Positions 55,963 to 64,000 of a stretch of 64,000 bases of DNA are shown here, piece by piece. This DNA comes from Arthrobacter subterraneus. Lineage in GTDB: Bacteria; Actinomycetota; Actinomycetes; Actinomycetales; Micrococcaceae. Numbering within the stretch: position 1 is the stretch's first letter; every line of letters starts with the position of its first letter. The position numbers and the translations under genes are program-made. The notes under the pieces were generated by a model that ran no database searches, was not told the DNA's origin, and was given only the letters and a program-made list of their open reading frames with translations. The stretch covers positions 186,001-250,000 of the forward strand of contig NZ_FNDT01000001.1 of NCBI RefSeq assembly GCF_900099735.1. Direction: 5' to 3'.

Positions 55963-58274
55963 TACGCTTCCTCCTTCACGAGAAGTGCCACAGGGTAGGT
56001 CTCGAACAGACGCACCGCAGGCACCGGTCCACCCTCAAAGCCGGTGCCGGTAATTGCGCAGCTGTAGCTTCCTTCCGGGAGTACGACGGCGGTGTCCCGC
56101 CAGCCGCCGGCCCGCTCCAGTCCCAGCGGCAGACGGGTGACCGCGGCGACGGCGCCGCCCCGGTCGAAGGCGAAGACGTGGTCCGCCGCCGCTCCCGCGG
56201 AAACCACTGAACGGTAACCGGAGAACAGCTCCGGCCGGTCCCGCCGCAGCCGCAGCGCCCGTGAGGTGACCAGGAGCTTGGCCAGCCCGCCGTCGTCAAT
56301 CCTGGGCAGCGCACCGAAGGCAAGGTCAACCAGCCCCTGTTTCCGCGCCGCGAAGTCCACGGGACGGCGGTTGTCCGGATCCACCAGGGAGGTCTCCCAG
56401 AACTCGGAGCCCTGATAGACATCCGGCACACCCGGCATGGTGAGCTGCACCAGCTTTGCGCCCAGGGAGTTGGACCACCCGGGAACGGCCGTCTTCTCCA
56501 CCAGCGCGGTGATGAGGCTGTTTACTTCAGAACGGTCAAAAGCGGCGTCCACGGCGTCATGCATTTTTTCTTCAAATGCGGTGTCCGGTGCGGTCCAGTG
56601 GGTGCTCGCATCGGCTTCGCGGGATGCCTTCTCGACGTAGGCGTGTGCGCGCTCCCGGCTGAGCGGCCAGGCCCCCACCAGCGCCTGCCACATCAGGGAC
56701 GCGAACGCGGGATCCCCGATGGGCGCCAGTGCATTGAGCTGCCCGAGGGTTTCCACCCATTCCTCCGGGATTTCCGAGAGCACGGAGATCCGCGCCCGCG
56801 TGTCCTCGCCGCGCTTGGTGTCATGGGTGCTGAGCGCGTTCATGGTGAACGGCGCCGATTCCTGGCGTTCAAGCAGTGCCCGGTGGACATCATAGGTGTC
56901 CAGCGCGAAGATCGACGGATCCGCGCCCACCTCGTTCAGCGAGGTCAGCCGGTTGAACCGGTAGAACGCCGTGTCCTCGACGCCCTTGGCCATTACCATG
57001 CCGGAGGTCTGCTGGAACCGCATGGCAAGCTCGGTCAGTTCACCTTCGGGCCCGGACAGGTACGGGTTGAGGAGCGGATGCAGCACGTCGATCTCCGCGG
57101 ACAGGTCCGGCCGCCGCACCTTCGCGTTGAGCACGGCTTCCGCCAGGTGGCCGGCGCCGTCCGGCAGGTAGCTGCGGTAGACCGGGAAACAGGTGAGCAA
57201 TTCCGCGATGGCGTCGGCACTGCGCTCCGGTTCCAGGTTGGCTGACGCCGGGACCAGACGGGCAAGGCGGAGAACCTCTGAATGCAGGATCCCGTCGGTG
57301 ATCCCGCGTTTGGTCCCGTGGATCATGTGCACAAACGGTTCAACCGGCACCGCGGCATCCAGCGGCGCCTGGCCGGCCGGATCGACGAACAACCGGTCCA
57401 CGACCGCGAGACCGTCATAACCGGTGGTGCCTTCGCAGGCCCAGCGCGCGGGCAGCGACTCCCCGGGCTCCAGGATCTTCTCCACCAGGGTGTAGGCACC
57501 GCCCGAAAGCTCCCGAAGCCGCTCCAGATAGCCGGCCGGATCCGCCAGCCCGTCCGGATGGTCGATGCGGACGCCGTCCACCAGGGATTCGGCGAACCAG
57601 CGGCGCACCTCTGAGTGAGCCTCGTCGAAGACCCACGGCACCTCGACCCGGACACCGGCGAGGGTGTTGACGCCGAAGAAGCGCCGGTAGTTCAGTTCGC
57701 TGTCCGCACGCCGCCAGTTCACGAGCTCGTAGTGCTGACGTGCGTGCACCTGCGCGCCGGTGTCGCCAGGTTTCGCGGTGTCCTCTGCAATCGGGAACCG
57801 GTTCTCGTAATAGTGCAGCTCTCCGTCAACAACCTTGAGCTGTTCCTCCTCGCCGTCCCCGTCACCGAGCACGGGGATCCGGATCCGGCCGCCGCCGGCG
57901 TCCCAGTCCACGTCGAACGCTTCGGCATAGCGGGAGTCCCTGCCTTTGGCGAGCAGATCCCACCACCACGCGTTCTGCGCCGGGGTGGCAACGCCCACGT
58001 GGTTGGGCACGATGTCCACGAGGACACCGAGCCCCGCCTCGTGAGCCGTCCGGCACAGTGCGTCGAATGCGTCGGCGCCTCCGCGTTCCGGGTCCACCGA
58101 GGTGGGGTCGGTGACGTCATACCCGTGGTCGGACCCCTTTTCCGCGGTGAGGACGGGTGAGAGGTACACCCAGTCCACCCCGAGGTCCACCAGGTACGGC
58201 ACAGTTTCTGCCGCGGCAGACAGGTCGAAGCTGGATCGGATCTGCAGCCGGTAGGTCGAGCGGGGTGTGTGCAC
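55962..58274 (-). CDS. treY: Malto-oligosyltrehalose synthase
   Basis: Converts the reducing end of maltodextrins into an alpha,alpha-1,1 linkage. The 770-residue GH13 protein begins [20 protein letters not shown] and contains [40 protein letters not shown], the nucleophile in [15 protein letters not shown], the Glu in [15 protein letters not shown], and the late [19 protein letters not shown] and [14 protein letters not shown] motifs that distinguish TreY. It forms the TreY-TreZ pair fed by GlgX-trimmed glycogen. Confidence 0.97.
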   Translation of the reverse strand: MHTPRSTYRLQIRSSFDLSAAAETVPYLVDLGVDWVYLSPVLTAEKGSDHGYDVTDPTSVDPERGGADAFDALCRTAHEAGLGVLVDIVPNHVGVATPAQNAWWWDLLAKGRDSRYAEAFDVDWDAGGGRIRIPVLGDGDGEEEQLKVVDGELHYYENRFPIAEDTAKPGDTGAQVHARQHYELVNWRRADSELNYRRFFGVNTLAGVRVEVPWVFDEAHSEVRRWFAESLVDGVRIDHPDGLADPAGYLERLRELSGGAYTLVEKILEPGESLPARWACEGTTGYDGLAVVDRLFVDPAGQAPLDAAVPVEPFVHMIHGTKRGITDGILHSEVLRLARLVPASANLEPERSADAIAELLTCFPVYRSYLPDGAGHLAEAVLNAKVRRPDLSAEIDVLHPLLNPYLSGPEGELTELAMRFQQTSGMVMAKGVEDTAFYRFNRLTSLNEVGADPSIFALDTYDVHRALLERQESAPFTMNALSTHDTKRGEDTRARISVLSEIPEEWVETLGQLNALAPIGDPAFASLMWQALVGAWPLSRERAHAYVEKASREADASTHWTAPDTAFEEKMHDAVDAAFDRSEVNSLITALVEKTAVPGWSNSLGAKLVQLTMPGVPDVYQGSEFWETSLVDPDNRRPVDFAARKQGLVDLAFGALPRIDDGGLAKLLVTSRALRLRRDRPELFSGYRSVVSAGAAADHVFAFDRGGAVAAVTRLPLGLERAGGWRDTAVVLPEGSYSCAITGTGFEGGPVPAVRLFETYPVALLVKEEA

Positions 58275-58318
58275 GTTTTTTCTCCTGATGTGGGGCGGAC
58301 TGGGTGGCTGGAAAAGGA

Positions 58319-60505
58319 TCAGGCCGAGCCGGCCCGCGCTGTGTGCTCGTTGGCGAGGATGGCCAGGGAGGCGGCCACGGAGTGGTCCGGTTCTTCCACC
58401 TCGGCGTGTGCCCGCAGTACCACCATGGACTTGGCTTCCACGGTGACCTTGTTTCCTGCAGCGATGGGCGCGGAGTCGGCGTAGACGCCGGCCGTGTCAA
58501 TCACTTCATCCCACATGGGCCCGTACTCCGCCGACGGAACAGTGAAGGTCACCGGCTCGTCATTGGCGTTGAAGTACAGAAGGAAGTTGAGGTCGGTGAT
58601 GCGCTGGCCGCGCTGGTCGCGGCCGCGGATTCCCTGGCCGTTGAGGAAGACGCCGATGGAACGGCCGAATCCGGCGTTCCAGTCCTCGGGTGCCATCAGT
58701 TCGCCGGCCGTGTCCAGCCAGACGATGTCCGGCAGCGCCTCGCCCTCGCCCCGGCGCACCGGGCGTCCGTCGAAGAATCGACGGCGCCGGAACGTGGGGT
58801 GCTCGGACCGGAGCCGGTTCACAGCCGCCGTGAATTCGAGCAGCGGCTGGTCCAGCTTGTCCCAGTGGACCCAGGACAGCTCGGAGTCCTGGCAGTAGGT
58901 GTTGTTGTTGCCGTCCTGCGTACGGCCCAGCTCGTCTCCGTGCGAGATCATCGGCACGCCCTGTGACAGCAGGAGGGTGGCGATGAAGTTGCGCTGCTGG
59001 CGGGCGCGGAGGGACTGTACCTCGGGATCATCCGTGGGGCCCTCGACACCGCAGTTCCAGGAGCGGTTGTGGGTTTCGCCGTCGTTGTTGTCCTCGCCGT
59101 TGGCCTCGTTGTGCTTCTCGTTGTAGGACACGAGGTCCCGCAGGGTGAATCCGTCGTGGGCGGTGACGAAGTTGATGGAGGCGACCGGGCGGCGGGCTGA
59201 ATGCTCGTAGAGGTCCGCGGAACCGGTCAGCCGGGAGGCGAACTCCCCGATGCTGGAGGGCTCGCCGCGCCAGAAGTCACGCACGGTGTCCCGGTACTTG
59301 CCGTTCCACTCGGTCCACTGGGGCGGGAAGTTACCCACCTGGTAGCCGCCGGGGCCGACGTCCCAGGGTTCGGCGATGAGCTTGACCTGGGAGACGATCG
59401 GATCCTGCTGGACCAGTTCGAAGAACGCCGAGAGCCGGTCCACCTCGTAGAACTCGCGGGCGAGGGCCGACGCGAGGTCAAAGCGGAAGCCGTCGACGTG
59501 CATCTCGGTCACCCAGTAGCGCAGTGAGTCCATAAGCAACTGGAGGGCGTGTGGGTTGCCCACATTGAGTGAGTTTCCGGTGCCCGTCGTGTCCATGTAG
59601 TACTGCTTGTCGTCCTCCACGAGACGGTAGTAGGCGGCGTTGTCGATTCCGCGCATCGACAGGGTGGGGCCCATGTGGTTGCCCTCGGCGGTGTGGTTGT
59701 AGACGACGTCGAGAATCACCTCGATGCCGGCGAGGTGCAGTTCCCGCACCATGGCCTTGAATTCCTGGACCTGCTCGCCCTCGTCTCCGGCGGAGCCGTA
59801 GGCGTTGTGCGGGGCGAAGAAGCCGATGGTGTTGTAACCCCAGTAGTTGGACAGTCCTTTTTCCTGCAGGGTGCTGTCATTGACGAACTGGTGCACCGGC
59901 ATCAGTTCGATGGCCGTGACACCGAGTTTCTGCAGGTGCGCGATGACGGAGGGATGGGCCACGCCGGCATAGGTGCCGCGCTGTTCCTCAGGCACATCCG
60001 GGTGAAGCTGGGTGAGACCCTTCACATGGGCCTCGTAGATGACCGACTGGTGGTAGGGGACCTTCGGGCGGCGGTCGCCGTCCCAGTCGAAGAACGGGTT
60101 GATGACCACACCGAGCATGGTGTGGTCGGCGGAGTCCTCATCGTTGACTGAGTCAGGCTCGCCGAAGTTGTAGCCGAACAGTGCCTGGTCCCAGTCGTAC
60201 TCGCCGTGGATGGCTTTGGCGTAGGGATCCAGGAGCAGCTTGTTCGGGTTGCAGCGGTGCCCCTCGGCCGGGTTGTTGGGGCCGTGCACCCGATAACCGT
60301 ATTTCTGGCCGGGCACCACGTGGGGTAGGTAGCCGTGCCAGACGTAGCCATCGACCTCCTTCAGGGCGATGCGGGTTTCAGTGCCGTCATCCTCAATCAG
60401 GCACAGCTCCACTTTCTCTGCAACCTCGCTGAAGAGTGCGAAATTGGTGCCGGTGCCGTCATAGGTTGCCCCCAGCGGGTAGGCATCTCCTGGCCATAGC
60501 TCCAT
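58319..60505 (-). CDS. glgX: Glycogen debranching enzyme GlgX
   Basis: Isoamylase-type debrancher, 728 residues. The CBM48 start is [20 protein letters not shown]; catalytic motifs are [40 protein letters not shown] (nucleophile), [20 protein letters not shown] (acid/base) and [20 protein letters not shown]. It supplies linear maltodextrins to TreY. The ATG at 60505 is used because the frame upstream (open to 60883) shows no family similarity. It lies 44 bp ahead of treY; all three genes read in the same direction. Confidence 0.96.
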   Translation of the reverse strand: MELWPGDAYPLGATYDGTGTNFALFSEVAEKVELCLIEDDGTETRIALKEVDGYVWHGYLPHVVPGQKYGYRVHGPNNPAEGHRCNPNKLLLDPYAKAIHGEYDWDQALFGYNFGEPDSVNDEDSADHTMLGVVINPFFDWDGDRRPKVPYHQSVIYEAHVKGLTQLHPDVPEEQRGTYAGVAHPSVIAHLQKLGVTAIELMPVHQFVNDSTLQEKGLSNYWGYNTIGFFAPHNAYGSAGDEGEQVQEFKAMVRELHLAGIEVILDVVYNHTAEGNHMGPTLSMRGIDNAAYYRLVEDDKQYYMDTTGTGNSLNVGNPHALQLLMDSLRYWVTEMHVDGFRFDLASALAREFYEVDRLSAFFELVQQDPIVSQVKLIAEPWDVGPGGYQVGNFPPQWTEWNGKYRDTVRDFWRGEPSSIGEFASRLTGSADLYEHSARRPVASINFVTAHDGFTLRDLVSYNEKHNEANGEDNNDGETHNRSWNCGVEGPTDDPEVQSLRARQQRNFIATLLLSQGVPMISHGDELGRTQDGNNNTYCQDSELSWVHWDKLDQPLLEFTAAVNRLRSEHPTFRRRRFFDGRPVRRGEGEALPDIVWLDTAGELMAPEDWNAGFGRSIGVFLNGQGIRGRDQRGQRITDLNFLLYFNANDEPVTFTVPSAEYGPMWDEVIDTAGVYADSAPIAAGNKVTVEAKSMVVLRAHAEVEEPDHSVAASLAILANEHTARAGSA

Positions 60506-60600
60506 GTGTGCTCCTTGCTTGATTGTGCGCTCCGATCTGCTCGGGCGCTTGTCCTGCATCTTTTCATAGCGCAGGGATCTGACATTCTGGTGAACGAAAG

Positions 60601-62151
60601 TTACTGGGGCTGCGTGGACGGTGGGTCCTGCAGCAGATCGTGAATGACCCGGCCGATGTGCCGGGGCAGGCCGCTGACCACGATGGGGCCGCGCTTCGCG
60701 GCCCTCCGACCGGCCAGGCCGTGCAGCAGCGCTCCGGCCGCGGCCAGCACAGCCCAGCGGGCTGGGGGCGGCACCCCGGGGAGGGAGCCGGCGTCGTTGT
60801 TGGTGGCGTTGGCGGCATGGGTGGCGACCAGAGCGCCCAGGATCCCGGCGAGCGTGTCTCCGGATCCGGCGGTTGCCAGCCACGGTGTGGCGTTGGCCTG
60901 GACGAAGGTCTCCCCCGTCGATGCGGCCACCACGGTGGTGTACCCCTTCAAGAGTACGGTGGCGCCGGTGGCCTGGGCGGCCCGGCGGGCGAACCCGGCG
61001 GGGTCAGCCTCGATGGCGGTCCGGTCCACCGCATCGCCGCGCCGTTCGAACAGCGCCGCCAGCTCACCGGCGTGCGGCGTGAGGATGACGTGCGCGCCGA
61101 CGGTGTCCGGCAGCAGCGGCAGGGCTCCGGCGTCCACGATGGTGGGCAGGCCGGAGGAAATCGCCTCGCGTGCGCGCTGACGCTGGCCGGGATCCTCCGT
61201 GGCACCCGGACCCACCAGCCATGCCTGCACATGCGAATCGGAGACCGAGCCCTGTGAGCACACCACCTCCGGGTGGACGGTGTTGATGAGCGCGGTCACC
61301 CGTTCGGGGCCGAGGAAGCGGATCATTCCGACGCCGGTGGCCAGCGCCGCGCCCGTGGCCAGGACAGCGGCACCCGGGTACATTGCGGACCCGGCGGCGA
61401 TTCCCAGGACGCCCCGGCTGTACTTGTGGTCGGCGGGTTGGGGCTGTGCGTAGAGGTGCCGGAAGTCTGCGGGCTCGAGTGAGTACAGGTCCGGTTCGGG
61501 GAGGGTTTCGCCCAGGCCGATGTCGATGGTGGCCACGCGTCCAGCAGCGCGGGCTCCGGCGCCGATCAGCAGCCCCGACTTCAGTGCGCCGAAGGTGATG
61601 GTGAGGTCCGCGGACAAAAGGTGGCCCGTCGCCTCGCCGGTGTCGGCGTTGACGCCGCTCGGCACGTCACACGCCACTACGGTTCCCACGGTACCGCGCG
61701 CATTGACGCGTTCAATCAGGGCAGCGGCGAGTCCCCGCAGACCCCCGACGCCGCCGGTACCGAGGATTCCGTCGAGGATCAGGTCCGCGGCGGATACCCG
61801 TGCCGCGGCGCTGTCCAGGGTGGAGTCGCTGAGCGCGACAACCCGGCCGCCTGCAGCGCAGAACGCAGCCAGCGCGGGGGCGTGGACCCGCTCGGAGGTG
61901 AGCACCGCCGTCGTGCCTGTTCCGCGTTGCTGCAGGCGTGCGCCGGCGTAGAGCGCGTCTCCACCGTTGTTACCGCTGCCGGCCAGTACGACGACGGAGC
62001 GTCCGTAGGTGCCGCCGGTCGCCGAGAGCTCACCGGCCGCGGCCTGTGCGAGGCCGTGCGCTGCCCGCTGCATCAGCTCATCACCGAGGCCGGCCTCAAG
62101 CAGCGGGGATTCCGCCGCCCGGACCGAACTCCCGGTATAAGCACTAAGCAC
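60601..62151 (-). CDS. nnr: Bifunctional NAD(P)H-hydrate epimerase / ADP-dependent dehydratase
   Basis: Repairs damaged NAD(P)H. The 516-residue fusion has an N-terminal YjeF/NnrE epimerase domain (VLSAYTGSSVRAAESPLLEA; VVLAGSGNNGGDALYAGARL) at about residues 1-210. A C-terminal ribokinase-fold NnrD dehydratase domain follows (PADHKYSRGVLGIAAGSAMY; ILTPHAGELAALF; ATAGSGDTLAGILGALVAT). Both halves keep their glycine-rich active-site loops. GTG 62151 is chosen from the domain start; the frame runs on to 62214. It follows acpS closely, with a 10-bp gap. Confidence 0.94.
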   Translation of the reverse strand: MLSAYTGSSVRAAESPLLEAGLGDELMQRAAHGLAQAAAGELSATGGTYGRSVVVLAGSGNNGGDALYAGARLQQRGTGTTAVLTSERVHAPALAAFCAAGGRVVALSDSTLDSAAARVSAADLILDGILGTGGVGGLRGLAAALIERVNARGTVGTVVACDVPSGVNADTGEATGHLLSADLTITFGALKSGLLIGAGARAAGRVATIDIGLGETLPEPDLYSLEPADFRHLYAQPQPADHKYSRGVLGIAAGSAMYPGAAVLATGAALATGVGMIRFLGPERVTALINTVHPEVVCSQGSVSDSHVQAWLVGPGATEDPGQRQRAREAISSGLPTIVDAGALPLLPDTVGAHVILTPHAGELAALFERRGDAVDRTAIEADPAGFARRAAQATGATVLLKGYTTVVAASTGETFVQANATPWLATAGSGDTLAGILGALVATHAANATNNDAGSLPGVPPPARWAVLAAAGALLHGLAGRRAAKRGPIVVSGLPRHIGRVIHDLLQDPPSTQPQ

Positions 62152-62161
62152 CCTTAGGATC

Positions 62162-62533
62162 TTACCGGGTGACGCCGGGATCTTCCCCCTCGGCCACGAC
62201 CATGGCCGTTGCAACGTCCCCGTCGTGGCTCAGCGACAGGTGCCAGCGGTGCACGCCGCGTGCGTCTGCAGCCGCCAGCACCGTCCCGGACACCTGGACG
62301 AACGGGCTGCCGTTGACGTTGAGGCCGACCCAGCAGTCCTGCCAGTTCATACCCGCGGGCGCGCCGAGGGCCTTCGCGACTGCTTCCTTCGCCGCGAACC
62401 GCGCCGCGAGCGAGCGGGTATTCAGTTCACGCTCCGCCGCCACGAACAGCCGGTCGCGCAGCCCGGGCGTGCGCTGCAATTGCCGCTCAAACCGGGGTAC
62501 ATCCACCACGTCCACTCCGATGCCGATGATCAT
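62162..62533 (-). CDS. acpS: Holo-[acyl-carrier-protein] synthase
   Basis: Attaches the phosphopantetheine arm of CoA to acyl carrier protein. The 123-residue protein begins [19 protein letters not shown], with the magnesium-binding Asp at position 8, and holds the second motif in [36 protein letters not shown] follows. Placement between glmS and the NAD(P)H repair gene is usual in actinobacteria. Confidence 0.96.
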   Translation of the reverse strand: MIIGIGVDVVDVPRFERQLQRTPGLRDRLFVAAERELNTRSLAARFAAKEAVAKALGAPAGMNWQDCWVGLNVNGSPFVQVSGTVLAAADARGVHRWHLSLSHDGDVATAMVVAEGEDPGVTR

Positions 62534-62542
62534 CGGGAGGGC

Positions 62543-64000
62543 CTATTCAACCGTGACGGATTTGGCGAGGTTACGGGGCTGGTCGACGTCGTAACCCTTG
62601 GCGGTGGCCAGCTCCAGGGCGAAGATCTGCAGTGGGACGGTGGTGAGCAGCGGCGCCAGCAGCGTGGTGGTCTGCGGCACGTGGATGACGTGCTCGGAGA
62701 ATGCGGCCACGGACTCATCTCCCTCCTCGGCGATCACAATGGTGACGGCGCCGCGGGCGCGGATCTCCTGGATATTGGAGACCACCTTCGCGTGCAGGGA
62801 GTCGCGGCCACGCGGGGACGGCAGGACGACGACGACGGGCTGGCCCTCTTCGATCAGCGCAATCGGGCCGTGCTTGAGCTCGCCGGCGGCGAACCCCTCG
62901 GCGTGGATGTAGGCGAGCTCCTTGAGCTTGAGCGCACCCTCCATGGCCACAGGGAAACCCACGTGGCGGCCCAGGAACAGCACCGACTTGGCGTTGGCCA
63001 TGTCCCGGCCGAGCTTCTTGACGGCGTCCGAGTTGTCGAGAACCTGCTGGATCTTGGCGGGCATCTCGCCGAGATCGCTCATGACGGCGTTGATCTCGTC
63101 GCGGAACTTGTTGCCGCGCAGCTGGGCAAGGTAGAGACCCAGCAGGTAGGCGGCGGTGATCTGTGCCAGGAACGCCTTGGTGGAGGCAACAGCGATTTCC
63201 GGGCCTGCGTGCGTGTAGAGCACGGCGTCGGACTCGCGCGGGATGGTTGAACCGTTGGTGTTACAGATAGCAATCACCTTGGCGCCCTGCTCCCGGGCGT
63301 ACCGGACGGCCATGAGGGTGTCCATGGTCTCGCCGGACTGGGAGATGGCCACCACGAGGGTCTTCTCATTGACGATCGGGTCCCGGTACCGGAACTCGTG
63401 GGAAAGCTCCACCTCGGTGGGGATGCGGCACCAGTGCTCGATGGCGTACTTGGCAACGGAGCCGGCGTAGGCGGAGGTTCCACAGGCCAGCACAACGATC
63501 TTGTCCACCGAGCGCAGGATGGACTCGTCGATGCGCAGCTCGTCCAGCACGAGGTTTCCCTTGGCGTCGGTGCGGCCCAGCAGGGTCTGGCCAACGGCGT
63601 CAGGCTGGTCGTTGATCTCCTTTTCCATGAAGGAGTCGTAACCACCCTTTTCCGCGGCAGCGGCGTCCCAGTCGACGTGGAATTCCTTGCCCTCGGCCGG
63701 GGCGCCGAAGAAATCGGTGATCGCCACCTCTTCGGGGGTGATGGTGACAACCTGGTCCTGGCCGAGCTCGACCGCGCGGCGGGTGAAGTCAATAAAGCCG
63801 GAAACATCGGAGCCCAGGAAGTTCTCGCCGTCGCCGAGGCCGACCACCAGCGGAGAGTTACGGCGGGCAGCCACCACCACGTCGGGGGAATCCTGGTGGA
63901 TGGCCAGCAGCGTGAACGCGCCCTCCAGGCGCTGGCAGGCTTCCTGCATGGCCCTGGTCAAGGCGTCCTCGGTGCCGGCATCGGCCACGCGGCGGTAGAT
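62543..64000 (-). CDS. glmS: Glutamine--fructose-6-phosphate aminotransferase, 3' part (cut by window end)
   Basis: Makes glucosamine-6-phosphate, the first step to UDP-GlcNAc. Only about 485 C-terminal residues lie in the window; the N-terminal Cys amidotransferase start is beyond 64000. Present are the end of the amidotransferase domain (RRNSPLVVGLGDGENFLGSD), the two SIS sugar-isomerase domains (VLACGTSAYAGSVAKYAIEH; VVAISQSGETMDTLMAVRYA; VLFLGRHVGFPVAMEGALKL) and the C-terminal channel loop DQPRNLAKSVTVE. The in-frame ATG at 63988 is internal, not the start. Confidence 0.97.
   Translation of the reverse strand: MYRRVADAGTEDALTRAMQEACQRLEGAFTLLAIHQDSPDVVVAARRNSPLVVGLGDGENFLGSDVSGFIDFTRRAVELGQDQVVTITPEEVAITDFFGAPAEGKEFHVDWDAAAAEKGGYDSFMEKEINDQPDAVGQTLLGRTDAKGNLVLDELRIDESILRSVDKIVVLACGTSAYAGSVAKYAIEHWCRIPTEVELSHEFRYRDPIVNEKTLVVAISQSGETMDTLMAVRYAREQGAKVIAICNTNGSTIPRESDAVLYTHAGPEIAVASTKAFLAQITAAYLLGLYLAQLRGNKFRDEINAVMSDLGEMPAKIQQVLDNSDAVKKLGRDMANAKSVLFLGRHVGFPVAMEGALKLKELAYIHAEGFAAGELKHGPIALIEEGQPVVVVLPSPRGRDSLHAKVVSNIQEIRARGAVTIVIAEEGDESVAAFSEHVIHVPQTTTLLAPLLTTVPLQIFALELATAKGYDVDQPRNLAKSVTVE

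Noticed and set aside
58319-60883. GlgX starting at 60883 (854 residues)
   Set aside because: The upstream part is Arg-rich, matches no GlgX domain and overlaps the nnr gene end; ATG 60505 fits the family.

Overview
The window is high-G+C chromosomal DNA that looks like a soil actinobacterium of the Micrococcaceae (Arthrobacter or a close relative). The reasons are the codon bias, the frequent GTG/TTG starts, the gene set (GuaB3-type IMP dehydrogenase homologue, TreY/TreZ/GlgX, NnrE-NnrD fusion, SURF1, CIRCE-controlled groESL) and the galU / 5-FCL / FmdB / SAF gene order. This placement is by recognition only; no database search was run.

Layout. 56-3511: GNAT acetyltransferase and galU (minus), then 5-formyl-THF cyclo-ligase, a CIRCE-controlled zinc-ribbon chaperone-like protein and a SAF-domain protein (plus). 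3559-10612 (minus): a giant DUF4011 helicase-nuclease with degenerate motor motifs, guaA, a DUF3817 protein and SURF1. 10734-18150 (plus): a heterodimeric ABC exporter whose second gene is split by a 3.9-kb IS21-family transposon. The element is exactly bounded (6-bp target duplication GCCACC, matched terminal repeats) and carries, beyond istA/istB, a complete mscL and a 73-residue gene as passengers. 18226-21716 (minus): orphan PTS IIA, glpD and guaB3.

21738-32179 (minus) is an accessory catabolic region in two transcription units. One is lacI, SDR, BKACE (beta-keto acid cleavage), CoA-transferase A/B and thiolase. The other is a TRAP transporter, a 3-hydroxyacyl-CoA-dehydrogenase-like enzyme and an SDR. 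A near-identical 16-bp motif lies upstream of both units, which suggests one LacI regulon for uptake and oxidation of a beta-hydroxy acid, cleavage to acetoacetate plus an acyl-CoA, and conversion to acetyl-CoA. Within it, about 315 bp covering the 3' end of dctP, the dctP-dctQ hairpin and the dctQ start is inverted, so both genes are broken in this assembly.

32516-36415: guaB and groES-groEL with two CIRCE boxes and a readable promoter. 36451-39763: divergent LacI regulator and a HisD-like dehydrogenase/SDR pair, with two copies of the palindrome GTATACGTATAC between them. 40079-44064: THUMP-like methyltransferase, HI0607-type shikimate dehydrogenase, DUF421 protein and a YbdK-type carboxylate-amine ligase. 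44153-48019 (minus): alr-tsaE-tsaB-rimI-tsaD, tightly overlapping. 48119-54208: SDR, divergent PfkB kinase and GH4 glycosidase, aldo/keto reductase and FAD monooxygenase. 54226-60505 (minus): glgX, treY and treZ for glycogen/trehalose metabolism. 60601-64000 (minus): nnrE-nnrD, acpS and the 3' part of glmS, cut by the window edge.

No tRNA, rRNA, CRISPR or prophage was seen. Intergenic palindromes sit at several convergent gene ends; two of them share the core CCGGAAGTTTTGCGCA and look like copies of one dispersed element.
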